From an uncultured Elusimicrobia bacterium (GTDB taxonomy: Bacteria; Elusimicrobiota; Endomicrobiia; Endomicrobiales; Endomicrobiaceae): DNA of 37,312 nucleotides. Within the stretch, counting starts at the first letter, position 1. The number at the start of each line of letters is the position of its first letter. The translations under genes and the position numbers were made by a program. Where the stretch lies: NCBI GenBank assembly GCA_947168325.1, contig CAMVLN010000003.1, positions 1 to 37,312 of the forward strand, given 5' to 3'. A model generated the notes under the pieces. It searched no databases, was not told where the DNA came from, and saw only the letters and a program-made list of their open reading frames with translations. Positions 1 through 8,542 of this stretch are shown one piece after another.

Positions 1-1253
1 ATCTCTTCTGTATATCTATCCAACTTAGCTACATCGTTTTCTATTGAATATTTACTATAAAGCTCTTTAAATTTTTCCATCCCTACTTTTACATATTCCC
101 ACTCACTCGCTGTTAGTTCTGCCCCTAAATATCTCCTATAATACTCTTTGAAATCACTTATATATGAAACTTCTATTTCCGTTTCACTATTAGACAATAC
201 TGTCCTTATTGCATCTACCAACTTCCTTTCTTCTTTTAACAATTCTACTGGGTTTATCCTTGATACTTCCTCTTTTACTGCAATAAATTTATCCAACATA
301 GGATATTCTTCTTTCATATCTTTCTTCGTCGCTATACAATAATCCCTTATACATCTACTTATCTCTTTTATATCTGTTAAGTTCTCTGTCCTCTCTATTA
401 ATTCCTTATATTGCTTATATGTCACTTCCCTCTTTATCTCTTCTGTTATCCTTACTAGCTCCTCTTTTAAGGCTTTTTCGTTTATCCCTCTCCCTCTATA
501 TGTCCCTAAATATATTTGTAAATTCTTGTATCCTTCTACTTTTATATTGTTCCTCTTTGCATAACTAAATAGCCTTCTTAGATACCTTTCTTCCGTTATT
601 TCCCCTCTGTTCCTTGCTTCTATCAATTCGCTAAATCTCTCGTTCTTATACCCTAAATGTTTCTCCCTTAAAAATTCTATTTCTCTTTCTATCTTCTTTA
701 TATATCTGCCTATCTCTTCCTTAGCTTTTATTATTTTCGATAACCTCTCTATATTCCCTAAATACAATCCTTTCTCTTCTATCCCTCTTAATATCCTTTC
801 CTTGCCATTTGTTATTGAATAATATTCCGTACCTGTTAGTTTACCTTCTTTTATTAGTCCTTCTAGTATCCCTTTCTTATATCTAGTTTTTATTTTAGAA
901 AATATACTTGTATCTATTTCCCCTACTGCTCCCTCTACATACACCCTTTCTACTTTATACCTCTTTGTTATCCCTTCTATTATGCTTGATATGTTCTTTT
1001 GTACACTATAATCACAATGCAAATCTTGTATGTTTATTACCACTGTTTGGCTTCCATTATTATTTATCCCTATCACTTTCCCGTATCTCTCGTTCAACAA
1101 TCTCCCTTGTTGCTGTATCCCTTTTGTATCAAATATATTTTGCATCACTACAGAACTTACTCCAACTGCTGTATATCCTACATTACTCATCACTGTCATC
1201 ATTATGCTACTTGCTACTACTACTGCTATTGCTTTCTTTACCTTTACTATCAT
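1..1253 (-). CDS. N-terminal part of a large exported protein with a D-x-H-C...E-G (ChaN/TraB-like) domain, cut by the left window edge
   Basis: Translating the minus strand from ATG at 1253 gives about 417 codons with no stop to the window edge, so the ORF track omitted it. An in-frame TAA lies two codons upstream, which fixes the start at or below this ATG, and GGAAGG sits just before it. Residues 1-31 (MIVKVKKAIAVVVASS..) look like a signal peptide or anchor. Residues 71-109 read VVINIQDLHCDYSVQ followed by VYVEGAVGEID. The D77-x-H79-C80 and E107-G108 pairs recall the ChaN/TraB/EreA-type superfamily fold and a domain I recall from Omnitrophota/Elusimicrobiota giant proteins, where a G-T/A-E-[YF] segment and 'GIE' follow, as here. 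The rest (from about residue 165) is charged and helical. It uses many AGG, GGG and ATA codons, like the last 600 codons of the giant ORF at 19069. Function unknown. Confidence 0.8.
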   Translation of the reverse strand, partial: MIVKVKKAIAVVVASSIMMTVMSNVGYTAVGVSSVVMQNIFDTKGIQQQGRLLNERYGKVIGINNNGSQTVVINIQDLHCDYSVQKNISSIIEGITKRYKVERVYVEGAVGEIDTSIFSKIKTRYKKGILEGLIKEGKLTGTEYYSITNGKERILRGIEEKGLYLGNIERLSKIIKAKEEIGRYIKKIEREIEFLREKHLGYKNERFSELIEARNRGEITEERYLRRLFSYAKRNNIKVEGYKNLQIYLGTYRGRGINEKALKEELVRITEEIKREVTYKQYKELIERTENLTDIKEISRCIRDYCIATKKDMKEEYPMLDKFIAVKEEVSRINPVELLKEERKLVDAIRTVLSNSETEIEVSYISDFKEYYRRYLGAELTASEWEYVKVGMEKFKELYSKYSIENDVAKLDRYTEE

Positions 1254-1327
1254 TCTTTATTCCTTCCTTTTATTCCTTCTCCATTTTCCTTACTTGTATC
1301 CTTCTTATTATTCTTTTCAGCTCCCAT
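1250..1327 (-). CDS. Possible 25-codon small ORF coupled to the large protein at the left edge
   Basis: An ATG at 1327 opens a 25-codon frame (MGAEKNNKKDTSKENGEG..) that is Lys/Glu/Asn-rich. Its TGA stop overlaps the ATG of the 1-1253 gene as ATGA, a classic translational-coupling arrangement. A weak GGGA precedes its start. It has no recognisable domain and may be chance or leader sequence. It lies in the 200-base gap after hisG. Confidence 0.25.
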   Translation of the reverse strand: MGAEKNNKKDTSKENGEGIKGRNKE

Positions 1328-1453
1328 CCATCCCACACATAATATCTTTTTTTCTTTTTATTATAAAAATATATCATATATTTAAATTTATTAAAAACCT
1401 TTCTTATTCTTAATTTTACTATACACGAAAAAACATATAAAACATTTTTTATA

Positions 1454-2326
1454 CTAATAAATTATTTTATTTAAAGGATACTCTATAATTCCTTCAGCTC
1501 CAGCTCTTTTAAGTGCAGGAATAACTTTTTTTACTATATTTTCTTCAATTATAACTTCTAAAGCTATCCAATTACTATCACTTAAATTTGAAATAGTAGG
1601 TTTTTTTAATGCAGGCAAAATTTTTTCAACTTCAGGCAACTTTTTAGAAAGTATATTCATTTTTAAACCAACCATACCTTCTGCATTTAGTGCTCCTTGC
1701 AAAAGAATTGAAAGATTCTCTATTTTCTCTCTTTTTGAATTATCTTTCCAAGCATTATCATTTGCAATAAATCTTGTTGTAGACGACAGAATTTCTTCAA
1801 CTATTCTTAAATTATTTGCCCTAAGTGAAGAACCAGTTTCTGTAAGTTCAACAATAGCATCAACTAATTTACCAGCTTTAGCTTCTGTTGCACCCCAAGA
1901 AAATTCTATGTTTGCTTTAACTTTATTTTTTAAAAAATATTTTTTTGTATAGTTTAAAAGTTCTGTAGCAATCCTTTTGCCTTGTAAATCTTTTATACTT
2001 CTAACATTTGAATCATTAGGAACAGCAAGAACCCATCTAACAGGTCTAAATCCCGACTTTGCATATCTAAGTTCACAAACTTCTTTAACTTTTGCACCCG
2101 TCTCACATATCCAATCAAAACCTGTAAGTCCCGCATCAAATACTCCATCTTGAACATATTTTGCCATTTCTTGCGATCTTACTAACATAACTTCTATCTC
2201 ATCATCACTACAAGTAGGAAAGTAAGATCTTGAAGAAATATTTATTCTTATACCTGCTTTTTTAAATAATTCAACTGTTGAATCTTGTAAGCTACCCTTT
2301 GGGAACCCTAATCTTAATTTTTTCAC
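1454..2326 (-). CDS. hisG: ATP phosphoribosyltransferase, long form (HisG)
   Basis: Catalyses the first, committed step of histidine synthesis: ATP + PRPP to phosphoribosyl-ATP. The N-terminus reads [11 protein letters not shown]. The PRPP-binding loop is at residues about 156-171 ([16 protein letters not shown]). The length of 290 aa, with a C-terminal ACT-like segment after about residue 215, matches the long homohexameric form that is feedback-inhibited by histidine and needs no HisZ. The start is GTG, with GGAG about 11 bases upstream. It is the last gene of a DUF1015-cvpA-hisG run, 16 bases after cvpA. No other his gene is in the window. Confidence 0.95.
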   Translation of the reverse strand: MKKLRLGFPKGSLQDSTVELFKKAGIRINISSRSYFPTCSDDEIEVMLVRSQEMAKYVQDGVFDAGLTGFDWICETGAKVKEVCELRYAKSGFRPVRWVLAVPNDSNVRSIKDLQGKRIATELLNYTKKYFLKNKVKANIEFSWGATEAKAGKLVDAIVELTETGSSLRANNLRIVEEILSSTTRFIANDNAWKDNSKREKIENLSILLQGALNAEGMVGLKMNILSKKLPEVEKILPALKKPTISNLSDSNWIALEVIIEENIVKKVIPALKRAGAEGIIEYPLNKIIY

Positions 2327-2342
2327 CTTATTTTTTTCTCCT

Positions 2343-2825
2343 TTAAAACAACATATAATTTTGTATATTTTTTATTTTTTTATTATCAATAAAACTTGGA
2401 ATATATTTCCCAAAGATAGGCAAAGTTACTTTAGATAATTTTGAAATTATTGAAGTAGTTTTTTCAATTTTAGATTGTATTTGATTTGCATAAACATCTA
2501 AACTTGGAATTATTACATTTGCAGACAGTATGAACCATAAAAAAAAACCAAAACAAGCACCGGCTAATTTATCAAATATAGATAAATATAAAAATTTAAC
2601 TATTTTAAAAATAAAAACACCAACTAAAAATATTATTATTGCAACTGCAACAAAAACGAAATAATAATTTATACCAACTTGGTACGGATAATTTTCTGCT
2701 AATATTATCGCAAAAAAACCAGAAACTACAGCAAAAAAACTTTTAATAATTCCAGCATAATAGCCGATGTATAGTAAAAACAATAACAATAAAATTATAC
2801 TAATATCTATTGCCAAACTTAACAT
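2343..2825 (-). CDS. CvpA family inner-membrane protein
   Basis: A 160-aa protein with about four hydrophobic helices (near residues 5-27, 28-43, 52-75 and 85-108) and a polar C-terminal tail. The opening ([22 protein letters not shown]..) and the layout fit the CvpA / colicin V production family, whose members are integral membrane proteins linked to secretion and envelope function in various bacteria; the exact role is unknown. Its ATG overlaps the end of the DUF1015 gene by 7 bases, so the two are translationally coupled, and hisG follows closely. Confidence 0.8.
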   Translation of the reverse strand: MLSLAIDISIILLLLFLLYIGYYAGIIKSFFAVVSGFFAIILAENYPYQVGINYYFVFVAVAIIIFLVGVFIFKIVKFLYLSIFDKLAGACFGFFLWFILSANVIIPSLDVYANQIQSKIEKTTSIISKLSKVTLPIFGKYIPSFIDNKKIKNIQNYMLF

Positions 2826-4039
2826 AATGTGTGAATAACTATTCCACTAGCCAATTTTGGAAAAAAGTAAGTTGACTTTTGTGGCATATTTTCATTATTT
2901 AATGCAATTTCTTTTATAGCTTCTACAGGAGTTGCAGGAACTATAATTGCAATTTTGTTTGTTTTACTAGCCAATTCTACAGCTTCCTTTTCATCTTTTA
3001 CATAAATATATTTATCTGCAGAAACTTGTTCTTTTGGTATCAATATATTATGTAATATACTTACACCTAAATTTCTAAAAGCTTCACAATTTTCTGGCAT
3101 AGCTTTATTTAATAATTCAGTATCTTTTATAACCAATGTCCTATAATTTCCATCTTTAACAACCATAATAGGTTGAACTTTTTCTTTTTGTAACTTTATA
3201 AAATCTTCTTTAGGTAAAATATTAAAATATTTTTCAATGTTTTCCTCTAGATTTTTTGGCTCTTCAATAACTCTATGAGTAGGCCATATAGAAATACCTT
3301 CATCTTCCATTGGGCATAAAAAAGCAAGAACATAACCATATTCTTTTGTATCAGAAAAATTTGAATCTTTACCTTTTATGTATTGCAAATAATTCCATGA
3401 AGTTTCATATCTATGATGACCATCAGCAATGAATGTTTTTTTATTCTTTAAACAATTTTCAACTTCTTTAACTATTTTTTCATCACTTACAACCCAAACT
3501 TTATGATTAGTTTTTTCATCATCTGTTGCAACAGATGTTGGCTTTTTTGTAGAAATATCTTTACATAAATTAATAATTTTATTACTATCATCATTAAACA
3601 ACAAAAATATTGGGCTTAAATTTGCTTCTACAGATTTTAAAAGATTTAATCTATCTTCTTTTGGTGCCGAAAGAGTTTTTTCGTGAGCTTTTACTGCCCC
3701 TCCACAAGGATTTTCAATTTTTAATGCAGCAAAAAAACCTCTTCTTACCATTTTTATACCATGGTCCATAAATTCTTGTTCATAAAAATAAAGAGCTGGT
3801 TTATCTTCTTTTAATAAGACACCTTTAGATAACCATTCCTTAAACAAAACACTTGCTTGTTCATATTTATTTTTTGTCCCTTGTGAATCAGAAAGTTCAA
3901 GCTTTACCATATTATACTGAGATTTTTTCTTTAGTTCTTCTTTTTGACTTGGACTTATTACATCATAAGGAGGACATATTTCATTTGTAATATTTTCTTT
4001 TGCATATCTAACACCATTAAATGCCTTTATAATAGCCAT
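2819..4039 (-). CDS. DUF1015 family protein
   Basis: About 406 aa of soluble protein. Recognised by the PPYDVIS motif near the N-terminus and the family hallmark IADGHHRYET in the middle; DUF1015 proteins are predicted HTH-containing or ParB-like/kinase-associated proteins of unknown function found in Elusimicrobia, spirochaetes, Thermotogae and clostridia. The ORF track starts at a TTG five codons earlier. I prefer the ATG at 4039 (MAIIKAFNGVRY) because GGGAG lies 9 bases before it, overlapping the TTG. A good promoter lies upstream (see 4073-4102). First gene of a run with cvpA and hisG. Confidence 0.88.
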   Translation of the reverse strand: MAIIKAFNGVRYAKENITNEICPPYDVISPSQKEELKKKSQYNMVKLELSDSQGTKNKYEQASVLFKEWLSKGVLLKEDKPALYFYEQEFMDHGIKMVRRGFFAALKIENPCGGAVKAHEKTLSAPKEDRLNLLKSVEANLSPIFLLFNDDSNKIINLCKDISTKKPTSVATDDEKTNHKVWVVSDEKIVKEVENCLKNKKTFIADGHHRYETSWNYLQYIKGKDSNFSDTKEYGYVLAFLCPMEDEGISIWPTHRVIEEPKNLEENIEKYFNILPKEDFIKLQKEKVQPIMVVKDGNYRTLVIKDTELLNKAMPENCEAFRNLGVSILHNILIPKEQVSADKYIYVKDEKEAVELASKTNKIAIIVPATPVEAIKEIALNNENMPQKSTYFFPKLASGIVIHTLC

Positions 4040-4072
4040 TCTAATTACTCCCAAAAATTTAAAATTTTATTG

Positions 4073-4102
4073 ATTTTACATAATATCTTAATATATTGTC
4101 AA
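4073..4102 (-). promoter_or_regulatory. Sigma-70-type promoter for DUF1015-cvpA-hisG
   Basis: On the minus strand TTGACA (4102-4097) is followed after 18 bases by TAAAAT (4078-4073). The predicted start near 4066 leaves a leader of about 27 bases containing the GGGAG site before the ATG at 4039. It lies in the 100-base gap between nadB and the DUF1015 gene. Confidence 0.6.
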
Positions 4103-4138
4103 AAAAATTTTCTTTATTTTATGCTCTTATAAATTATA

Positions 4139-5704
4139 TCAATTATTTTTATTTATAATCGTATCTTTTTTATTTGCTAATTTTATTGGATAGCTTGTAG
4201 TATAGTGAGCTCCTCTACTTTCCTTTCTTGTCTTTGCAGATTTTATTATTATTTCAGCTACATCTACTATATTTTTTATTTCTAAAAGTTCCATACTAAC
4301 TTTAAAATCTCTAAAATGTTTCTTAACTTCTTCTTTAATAATATTTAATCTTTTTTGTGCCATCAAAAGTCTCTCATCAGTTCTAACAATACCCACATAA
4401 TTAGACATAAGTCTTCTAACTTCTTCCCAATTATGCAACATTATAGTAGAATCGCCATTACCTGTACTTTTATTAATAAAAATTTTTATATTTTCATTTA
4501 TTTTAATATTGGGTAACATTTCTTTACTTTTTTGATATGCAAACTGGGCAAAAACAAGCCCTTCTAACAAAGAATTAGAAGCAAGTCTGTTTGCCCCATG
4601 TAAACCATTACAGGCATTTTCCCCAATGGCAAATAAGTTTGTTATAGAAGTTTGCCCATATTCATCTACTTTTATTCCACCACAACAATAATGTGCAGCT
4701 GGAACAACCGGTACCATATCTTTTGCCATATCTATTGAATATGACAAACATTTTTTATATATATTAGGAAACCTTTTAACTATAAACTCTTTTCCCCTAT
4801 GTCTTATATCTAAATATACAAATTTATCTCCACTTTTTTTAAGTTCTGTATCTATTGCCCTTGAAACAATATCTCTTGGAGCTAAATCTTTTAGTTTATG
4901 ATATTTTTGCATAAACGGTTCACCTTTTTGATTTTTAAGTATCGCTCCTTCCCCCCTAACCGCTTCTGAAATCAAAAAAGATTTAGCTGCTGGATGATAC
5001 AAACATGTAGGATGAAATTGAATAAATTCCATATTGGATATATCTGCTCCAGCTCTATATGCCATAGCAATTCCATCACCTGTTGCTATATCAGGATTAG
5101 AGGTATATAAAAAAACTTTTCCTATTCCACCGCAAGCAAGAACTACAACTTTAGCTAAAAAAGTTTCAACTATAGATTTATTTACATCATACACATAAGC
5201 TCCACAACACTTTTTATTTTCATCAATAATCAAATCTATTGCCATATTGTATTCATATATATTTACATTTTTAGCTCTTCTAATATTTTCTACAAGAACT
5301 TTTTCTATTTCTTCACCTGTAATATCTCCAGCATGAAGAATTCTTCTTTTACTATGTCCACCCTCTAAACCAAGTTCAAACTCAAAACTATTGTACTCTT
5401 GTTTTGCAAACTTCATTCCCATATTTATCAATTCTTTTATTCTATCAGGAGCAGATTTTACAGCAATGTCTACTATTTTCTTATTACAAAGGCCATCACC
5501 TGCAACAATAGTATCTTGTATATGCTCATCAAAAGTATCATCTTTATCTATAACACAGGCAATTCCACCCTGTGCTTTTCCTGTGGCCGAATCAAACAAC
5601 TTTTTTTTTGTTATAAGTGAAACTGTTCCTATTTTGCATGCTTTTAAAGCAAAACTAAGCCCTGCTATTCCGCTTCCTATAACTAAATAATCTGCTTTTA
5701 TCAT
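4139..5704 (-). CDS. nadB: L-aspartate oxidase (NadB)
   Basis: FAD-dependent oxidation of L-aspartate to iminoaspartate, the first step of bacterial de novo NAD synthesis; NadA then makes quinolinate. The 521-aa length is typical. The dinucleotide-binding GSGIAG is at residues 10-15. TGKAQGGIA (about 41-49), the active-site region AAHYCCGGIKVDEYG and the C-terminal FAD contact ENACNGLHGANRLASNSL are all typical of NadB rather than of fumarate reductase or succinate dehydrogenase flavoproteins. The C-terminal helical domain ends with a SRGAHYTTSYP-like signature. nadA and nadC are not in the window. It stands alone, 128 bases after panC; no strong Shine-Dalgarno is visible. Confidence 0.95.
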   Translation of the reverse strand: MIKADYLVIGSGIAGLSFALKACKIGTVSLITKKKLFDSATGKAQGGIACVIDKDDTFDEHIQDTIVAGDGLCNKKIVDIAVKSAPDRIKELINMGMKFAKQEYNSFEFELGLEGGHSKRRILHAGDITGEEIEKVLVENIRRAKNVNIYEYNMAIDLIIDENKKCCGAYVYDVNKSIVETFLAKVVVLACGGIGKVFLYTSNPDIATGDGIAMAYRAGADISNMEFIQFHPTCLYHPAAKSFLISEAVRGEGAILKNQKGEPFMQKYHKLKDLAPRDIVSRAIDTELKKSGDKFVYLDIRHRGKEFIVKRFPNIYKKCLSYSIDMAKDMVPVVPAAHYCCGGIKVDEYGQTSITNLFAIGENACNGLHGANRLASNSLLEGLVFAQFAYQKSKEMLPNIKINENIKIFINKSTGNGDSTIMLHNWEEVRRLMSNYVGIVRTDERLLMAQKRLNIIKEEVKKHFRDFKVSMELLEIKNIVDVAEIIIKSAKTRKESRGAHYTTSYPIKLANKKDTIINKNN

Positions 5705-5832
5705 TTTTATTCTTTTCTATTTTAAATCACTAAATAAGTTTAAATTTTATTTGTTGTAAGTTTTATTTGTCTATTTTTAATATCTATATATATCTAATTA
5801 TCTATTTAATTTACAATTATTTTATAATAGTT

Positions 5833-6675
5833 TTATTTTTCACAAACCATATTATCTATAAGCCGAACATTACCAACTTTAACCGCAACAGCAATTACAA
5901 TATTTTTATCCAAATCTGTAACTTCTTGTAAATTTTTAGAATTTCTTATTTCAATATAATCTATTTTACTATTAGGAATTTTTAAACTATTTTCTTCTAC
6001 AACTTGTTTTATATCTTCAATTTCTTTACCTTCACAAAACAACTGTTTAGCCAAACATAAAGATTTATATATTCCTGTTGCCTGAACCTTTTCTTCTTTT
6101 GATAAATATGTATTTCTGCTAGACATTGCAATTCCCGACTCTTCTCTAACTATTGGACAGCCTACAATTTCAATATTAAAATTTAAATCCTCAACCATTT
6201 GTTTAATAATTATATATTGTTGATAATCTTTTAACCCAAAATATGCTCTTTGAGGCATAACTATATTGAAAAGTTTTGCAACTATTGTACATACACCTTG
6301 AAAATGTGTTGGCCTTGTAATGCCACACATTATTTTTGATACATTATTGTTATAAATATAAGTTGAAAAATTTTTGTTATATAGTGTTTCATTTGTAGGC
6401 AAAAACAAAAAATCTACCTTATTATCTTGGCAAACTTTTATATCTTTTTCTATTGGTCGTGGATATTTTTCATAATCTTCATTTGGGCCAAACTGTATAG
6501 GATTTACATATACTGAAACAACTGTAATATCATTTTGTAAAACAGACTTTTTTATTAGAGAAACATGCCCCAAATGTAATGCCCCCATAGTAGGAACAAA
6601 GCCAACATTCTTTCCTTCTTTTTTTAATTCTTCTATTATTTTTTGTAATTCTTCTGGTTTGTTTATAACTTTCAT
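5833..6675 (-). CDS. panC: Pantothenate synthetase (PanC)
   Basis: Joins pantoate and beta-alanine with ATP to form pantothenate, the vitamin B5 precursor of coenzyme A. The 280-aa length is normal. The nucleotide-binding HxGH motif is in FVPTMGALHLGHVSLI (about residues 26-41), with YVNPIQFGPNEDYEKYPRP downstream and the KMSKS-like MSSRNTYLS. Its ATG overlaps the panB stop by four bases (ATGA), so the two genes are translationally coupled. panD, which makes beta-alanine, is not in the window. Confidence 0.96.
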   Translation of the reverse strand: MKVINKPEELQKIIEELKKEGKNVGFVPTMGALHLGHVSLIKKSVLQNDITVVSVYVNPIQFGPNEDYEKYPRPIEKDIKVCQDNKVDFLFLPTNETLYNKNFSTYIYNNNVSKIMCGITRPTHFQGVCTIVAKLFNIVMPQRAYFGLKDYQQYIIIKQMVEDLNFNIEIVGCPIVREESGIAMSSRNTYLSKEEKVQATGIYKSLCLAKQLFCEGKEIEDIKQVVEENSLKIPNSKIDYIEIRNSKNLQEVTDLDKNIVIAVAVKVGNVRLIDNMVCEK

Positions 6676-7463
6676 TTATATGTATTAACCTCTTGAGGAA
6701 AATTCAATTCTTTAACTTCTTTACTATACTGTTTTGTAGCATCTTGAATAATTTGTGCTAAATTTGCATATTTTTTTACAAATTTTGGAGTAAAATCTTG
6801 AAACATTCCAAGCAAATCATCTATAACTAAAACTTGTCCATCACAATATTTGCCTGCACCTATACCTATAGTTGGAATATCCAACTTTTCTGTAACAAAC
6901 TTCGCTACTTGCTCTGGAATACCTTCAAAAACTATCATTGATACACCAACAGATTGCAACAACAAAGAATCTTCCAATAATTTTTTTTGAGACTGATTAT
7001 CTCTACACTGAACTTTGTACCCTCCCATTTTATCTATAGATTGTGGCATAAGTCCTAAATGACTAACAATTTTTATACCCTCATTTATTATTGATTTGAT
7101 TGACTCTATAATTTCAACTCCACCTTCAAGTTTAACCATATCTGCACCACAATCTATAAGTTTTTTTGCATTTTCTACTGCTAATTGTGTATTATCCTCA
7201 TAAGATTTATATGGCATATCTGCAACAACTACAACTTTATCTTTATTTGTTCCTCTAACTACTGCTGATGTATAATGTATCATATCTGCCATAGTTACTG
7301 ACAATGTATTTTTATAACCTAACTTTGTCATACCAACAGAATCGCCAACGAGGAACATATCTATATTCGATTGTGACAATATTTTTGCCATAGTTGCATC
7401 ATAACAAGTTGTCATAACAATTTTTTCTTTATTTTTTTTCATTTGCAAAAAATTTTTTAACAT
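6672..7463 (-). CDS. panB: 3-methyl-2-oxobutanoate hydroxymethyltransferase (PanB)
   Basis: Transfers a hydroxymethyl group from methylene-tetrahydrofolate to alpha-ketoisovalerate, giving ketopantoate in the pantothenate pathway. The 263-aa protein shows the TIM-barrel motifs of the family: MTTCYDATMA, the metal-binding VGDSVGM, VADMPYKSY, KLEGG, HLGLMPQSI and GIGAGKYCDGQVLV. GGTGGA lies 8 bases before the ATG. It is the first gene of panB-panC; a possible -10 element lies about 60 bases upstream. The ketopantoate reductase gene panE is not seen here. Confidence 0.96.
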   Translation of the reverse strand: MLKNFLQMKKNKEKIVMTTCYDATMAKILSQSNIDMFLVGDSVGMTKLGYKNTLSVTMADMIHYTSAVVRGTNKDKVVVVADMPYKSYEDNTQLAVENAKKLIDCGADMVKLEGGVEIIESIKSIINEGIKIVSHLGLMPQSIDKMGGYKVQCRDNQSQKKLLEDSLLLQSVGVSMIVFEGIPEQVAKFVTEKLDIPTIGIGAGKYCDGQVLVIDDLLGMFQDFTPKFVKKYANLAQIIQDATKQYSKEVKELNFPQEVNTYK

Positions 7464-7522
7464 ATTTTGTCCACCATAAAGCTTTAGTAAATTTTTTATA
7501 AAATATTATTTATTAAAAAATT

Positions 7523-7528
7523 ATTATA
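7523..7528 (-). promoter_or_regulatory. Candidate -10 element upstream of panB
   Basis: The minus strand has a perfect TATAAT at 7528-7523, about 60 bases before the panB ATG, but the matching -35 is only a T-rich run. The rest of the 7464-7626 gap is AT-rich and holds no gene. Confidence 0.35.
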
Positions 7529-7626
7529 CCTCTTTACTTAATAAAAAAATATTTTTTGAAAATATATTTCTATTTTCATTAAAACTGATTTATACTTTTC
7601 ATGAGGTAAAAAACTTAAAACTTATC

Positions 7627-7661
7627 AAAAAAAGACATCACCCAATTTTGGACTGATGTCT
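7627..7661 (-). terminator. Rho-independent terminator after the Ig-like lipoprotein gene
   Basis: On the minus strand AGACATCA (7661-7654) pairs perfectly with TGATGTCT (7640-7633), with a smaller CCAA/TTGG pairing inside, followed by seven T residues. It lies 30 bases after the stop at 7691 and closes the 7691-9184 operon. Confidence 0.8.
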
Positions 7662-7690
7662 ATAATATAAATAGGTTAAAACAACAATTA

Positions 7691-8044
7691 TCAACTAACA
7701 GTAATATCTACAGATGCTACTACACCTTGACAAGACAAATATATCTTTCCATTTCCGCTTTGCTTTGCAAGAAAATTAACTGTCCTAGAAGTTACAAAAT
7801 AAAACTCGCCCAATTCTACAGGAAACACTGACCAGCTAACAGGCTCATCAACCTCTTCCTTTGCGCTATTTCTTATGATAGATTTTAATTGGTATATATT
7901 CCCTACACTATAAGAAATACCATCCGCTGGCTCTATTTGTAAAACCATTGCATTATTCGTCAACTTATCCCTTTTAGTACATCCATAAAAACAAGATACA
8001 AGACAAACAAATGACAATAAAAATAAAATTTTTATATAACTCAT
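7691..8044 (-). CDS. Small lipoprotein with one bacterial Ig-like (BIG2-type) domain
   Basis: 117 aa. The N-terminus is a lipoprotein signal (hydrophobic SYIKILFLLSFVCLVS) with possible lipobox cysteines at C18 and C22. The remainder has the pattern of a BIG2-type Ig-like domain: a 'VSWSVFP..LGEF' core strand, then 'VNFLAKQSGNGKIYLSC' and a final 'VASVDITVS' strand. Such domains act as adhesive or spacer modules on the cell surface. It ends an operon with the DUF5683-like and jelly-roll lipoprotein genes (14-base gap to the former) and is followed by a terminator. Confidence 0.75.
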   Translation of the reverse strand: MSYIKILFLLSFVCLVSCFYGCTKRDKLTNNAMVLQIEPADGISYSVGNIYQLKSIIRNSAKEEVDEPVSWSVFPVELGEFYFVTSRTVNFLAKQSGNGKIYLSCQGVVASVDITVS

Positions 8045-8058
8045 AAACTCTTTCCAAT

Positions 8059-8538
8059 CTAAACAGAAAATCTAGTTTTATAGCTCAACATAAAACCATC
8101 CTTTCCATAAGCATAAAAATTAAATTTCTTATAACCATAATCTTCTGACTGTTTATTTGCAACAATATAAGCATCAACAATAGAAAATAACCAGCTAGCA
8201 ACCGCAACACAACCAAAAATTCTAGATACATTTAAATCTTTTTCATAATCGTCATAATAAGAAGACTCTATGGCTCCTAATTCCTTATATCTTTCATAAT
8301 CACCTTCAGATTTATTTAAGTAATAAAATGCACCAAAAACAGAAACTGCAAAAACACCAAACACTATCCACCCTTTTGTTCTCTGATAATTCCAACCCTG
8401 ACCCCAACCAGGCATAATAGCAGAACGAATAAGAGCATTTGTTGGAGTATATTCCGAAAAATCACAAGTGAATGCACTTGCATCTGCACAATTTAACAAA
8501 ACTATAGAAATAATAACAACAAATATTTTTTTTAACAT
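8059..8538 (-). CDS. DUF5683-like membrane protein
   Basis: 159 aa. It has a cleavable-looking signal peptide (ending near ADASA), then SAIMPGWGQGWNYQRTKGW, the hallmark P-G-x-G-Q motif of DUF5683-type proteins, followed by two membrane helices (near 55-75 and 105-130) and a C-terminal strand-rich tail ending in FMLSYKTRFSV. Family members occur beside outer-membrane and surface-protein genes; their function is not known. The gene sits 4 bases after the jelly-roll lipoprotein and 14 before the Ig-like lipoprotein. Confidence 0.75.
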   Translation of the reverse strand: MLKKIFVVIISIVLLNCADASAFTCDFSEYTPTNALIRSAIMPGWGQGWNYQRTKGWIVFGVFAVSVFGAFYYLNKSEGDYERYKELGAIESSYYDDYEKDLNVSRIFGCVAVASWLFSIVDAYIVANKQSEDYGYKKFNFYAYGKDGFMLSYKTRFSV

Positions 8539-8542
8539 ATTA

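Noticed and set aside
908-1413. Overlapping plus-strand ORFs of 127-144 aa
   Set aside because: They are antisense to the left-edge protein, low-complexity Leu/Ser/Tyr translations with no ribosome-binding site.
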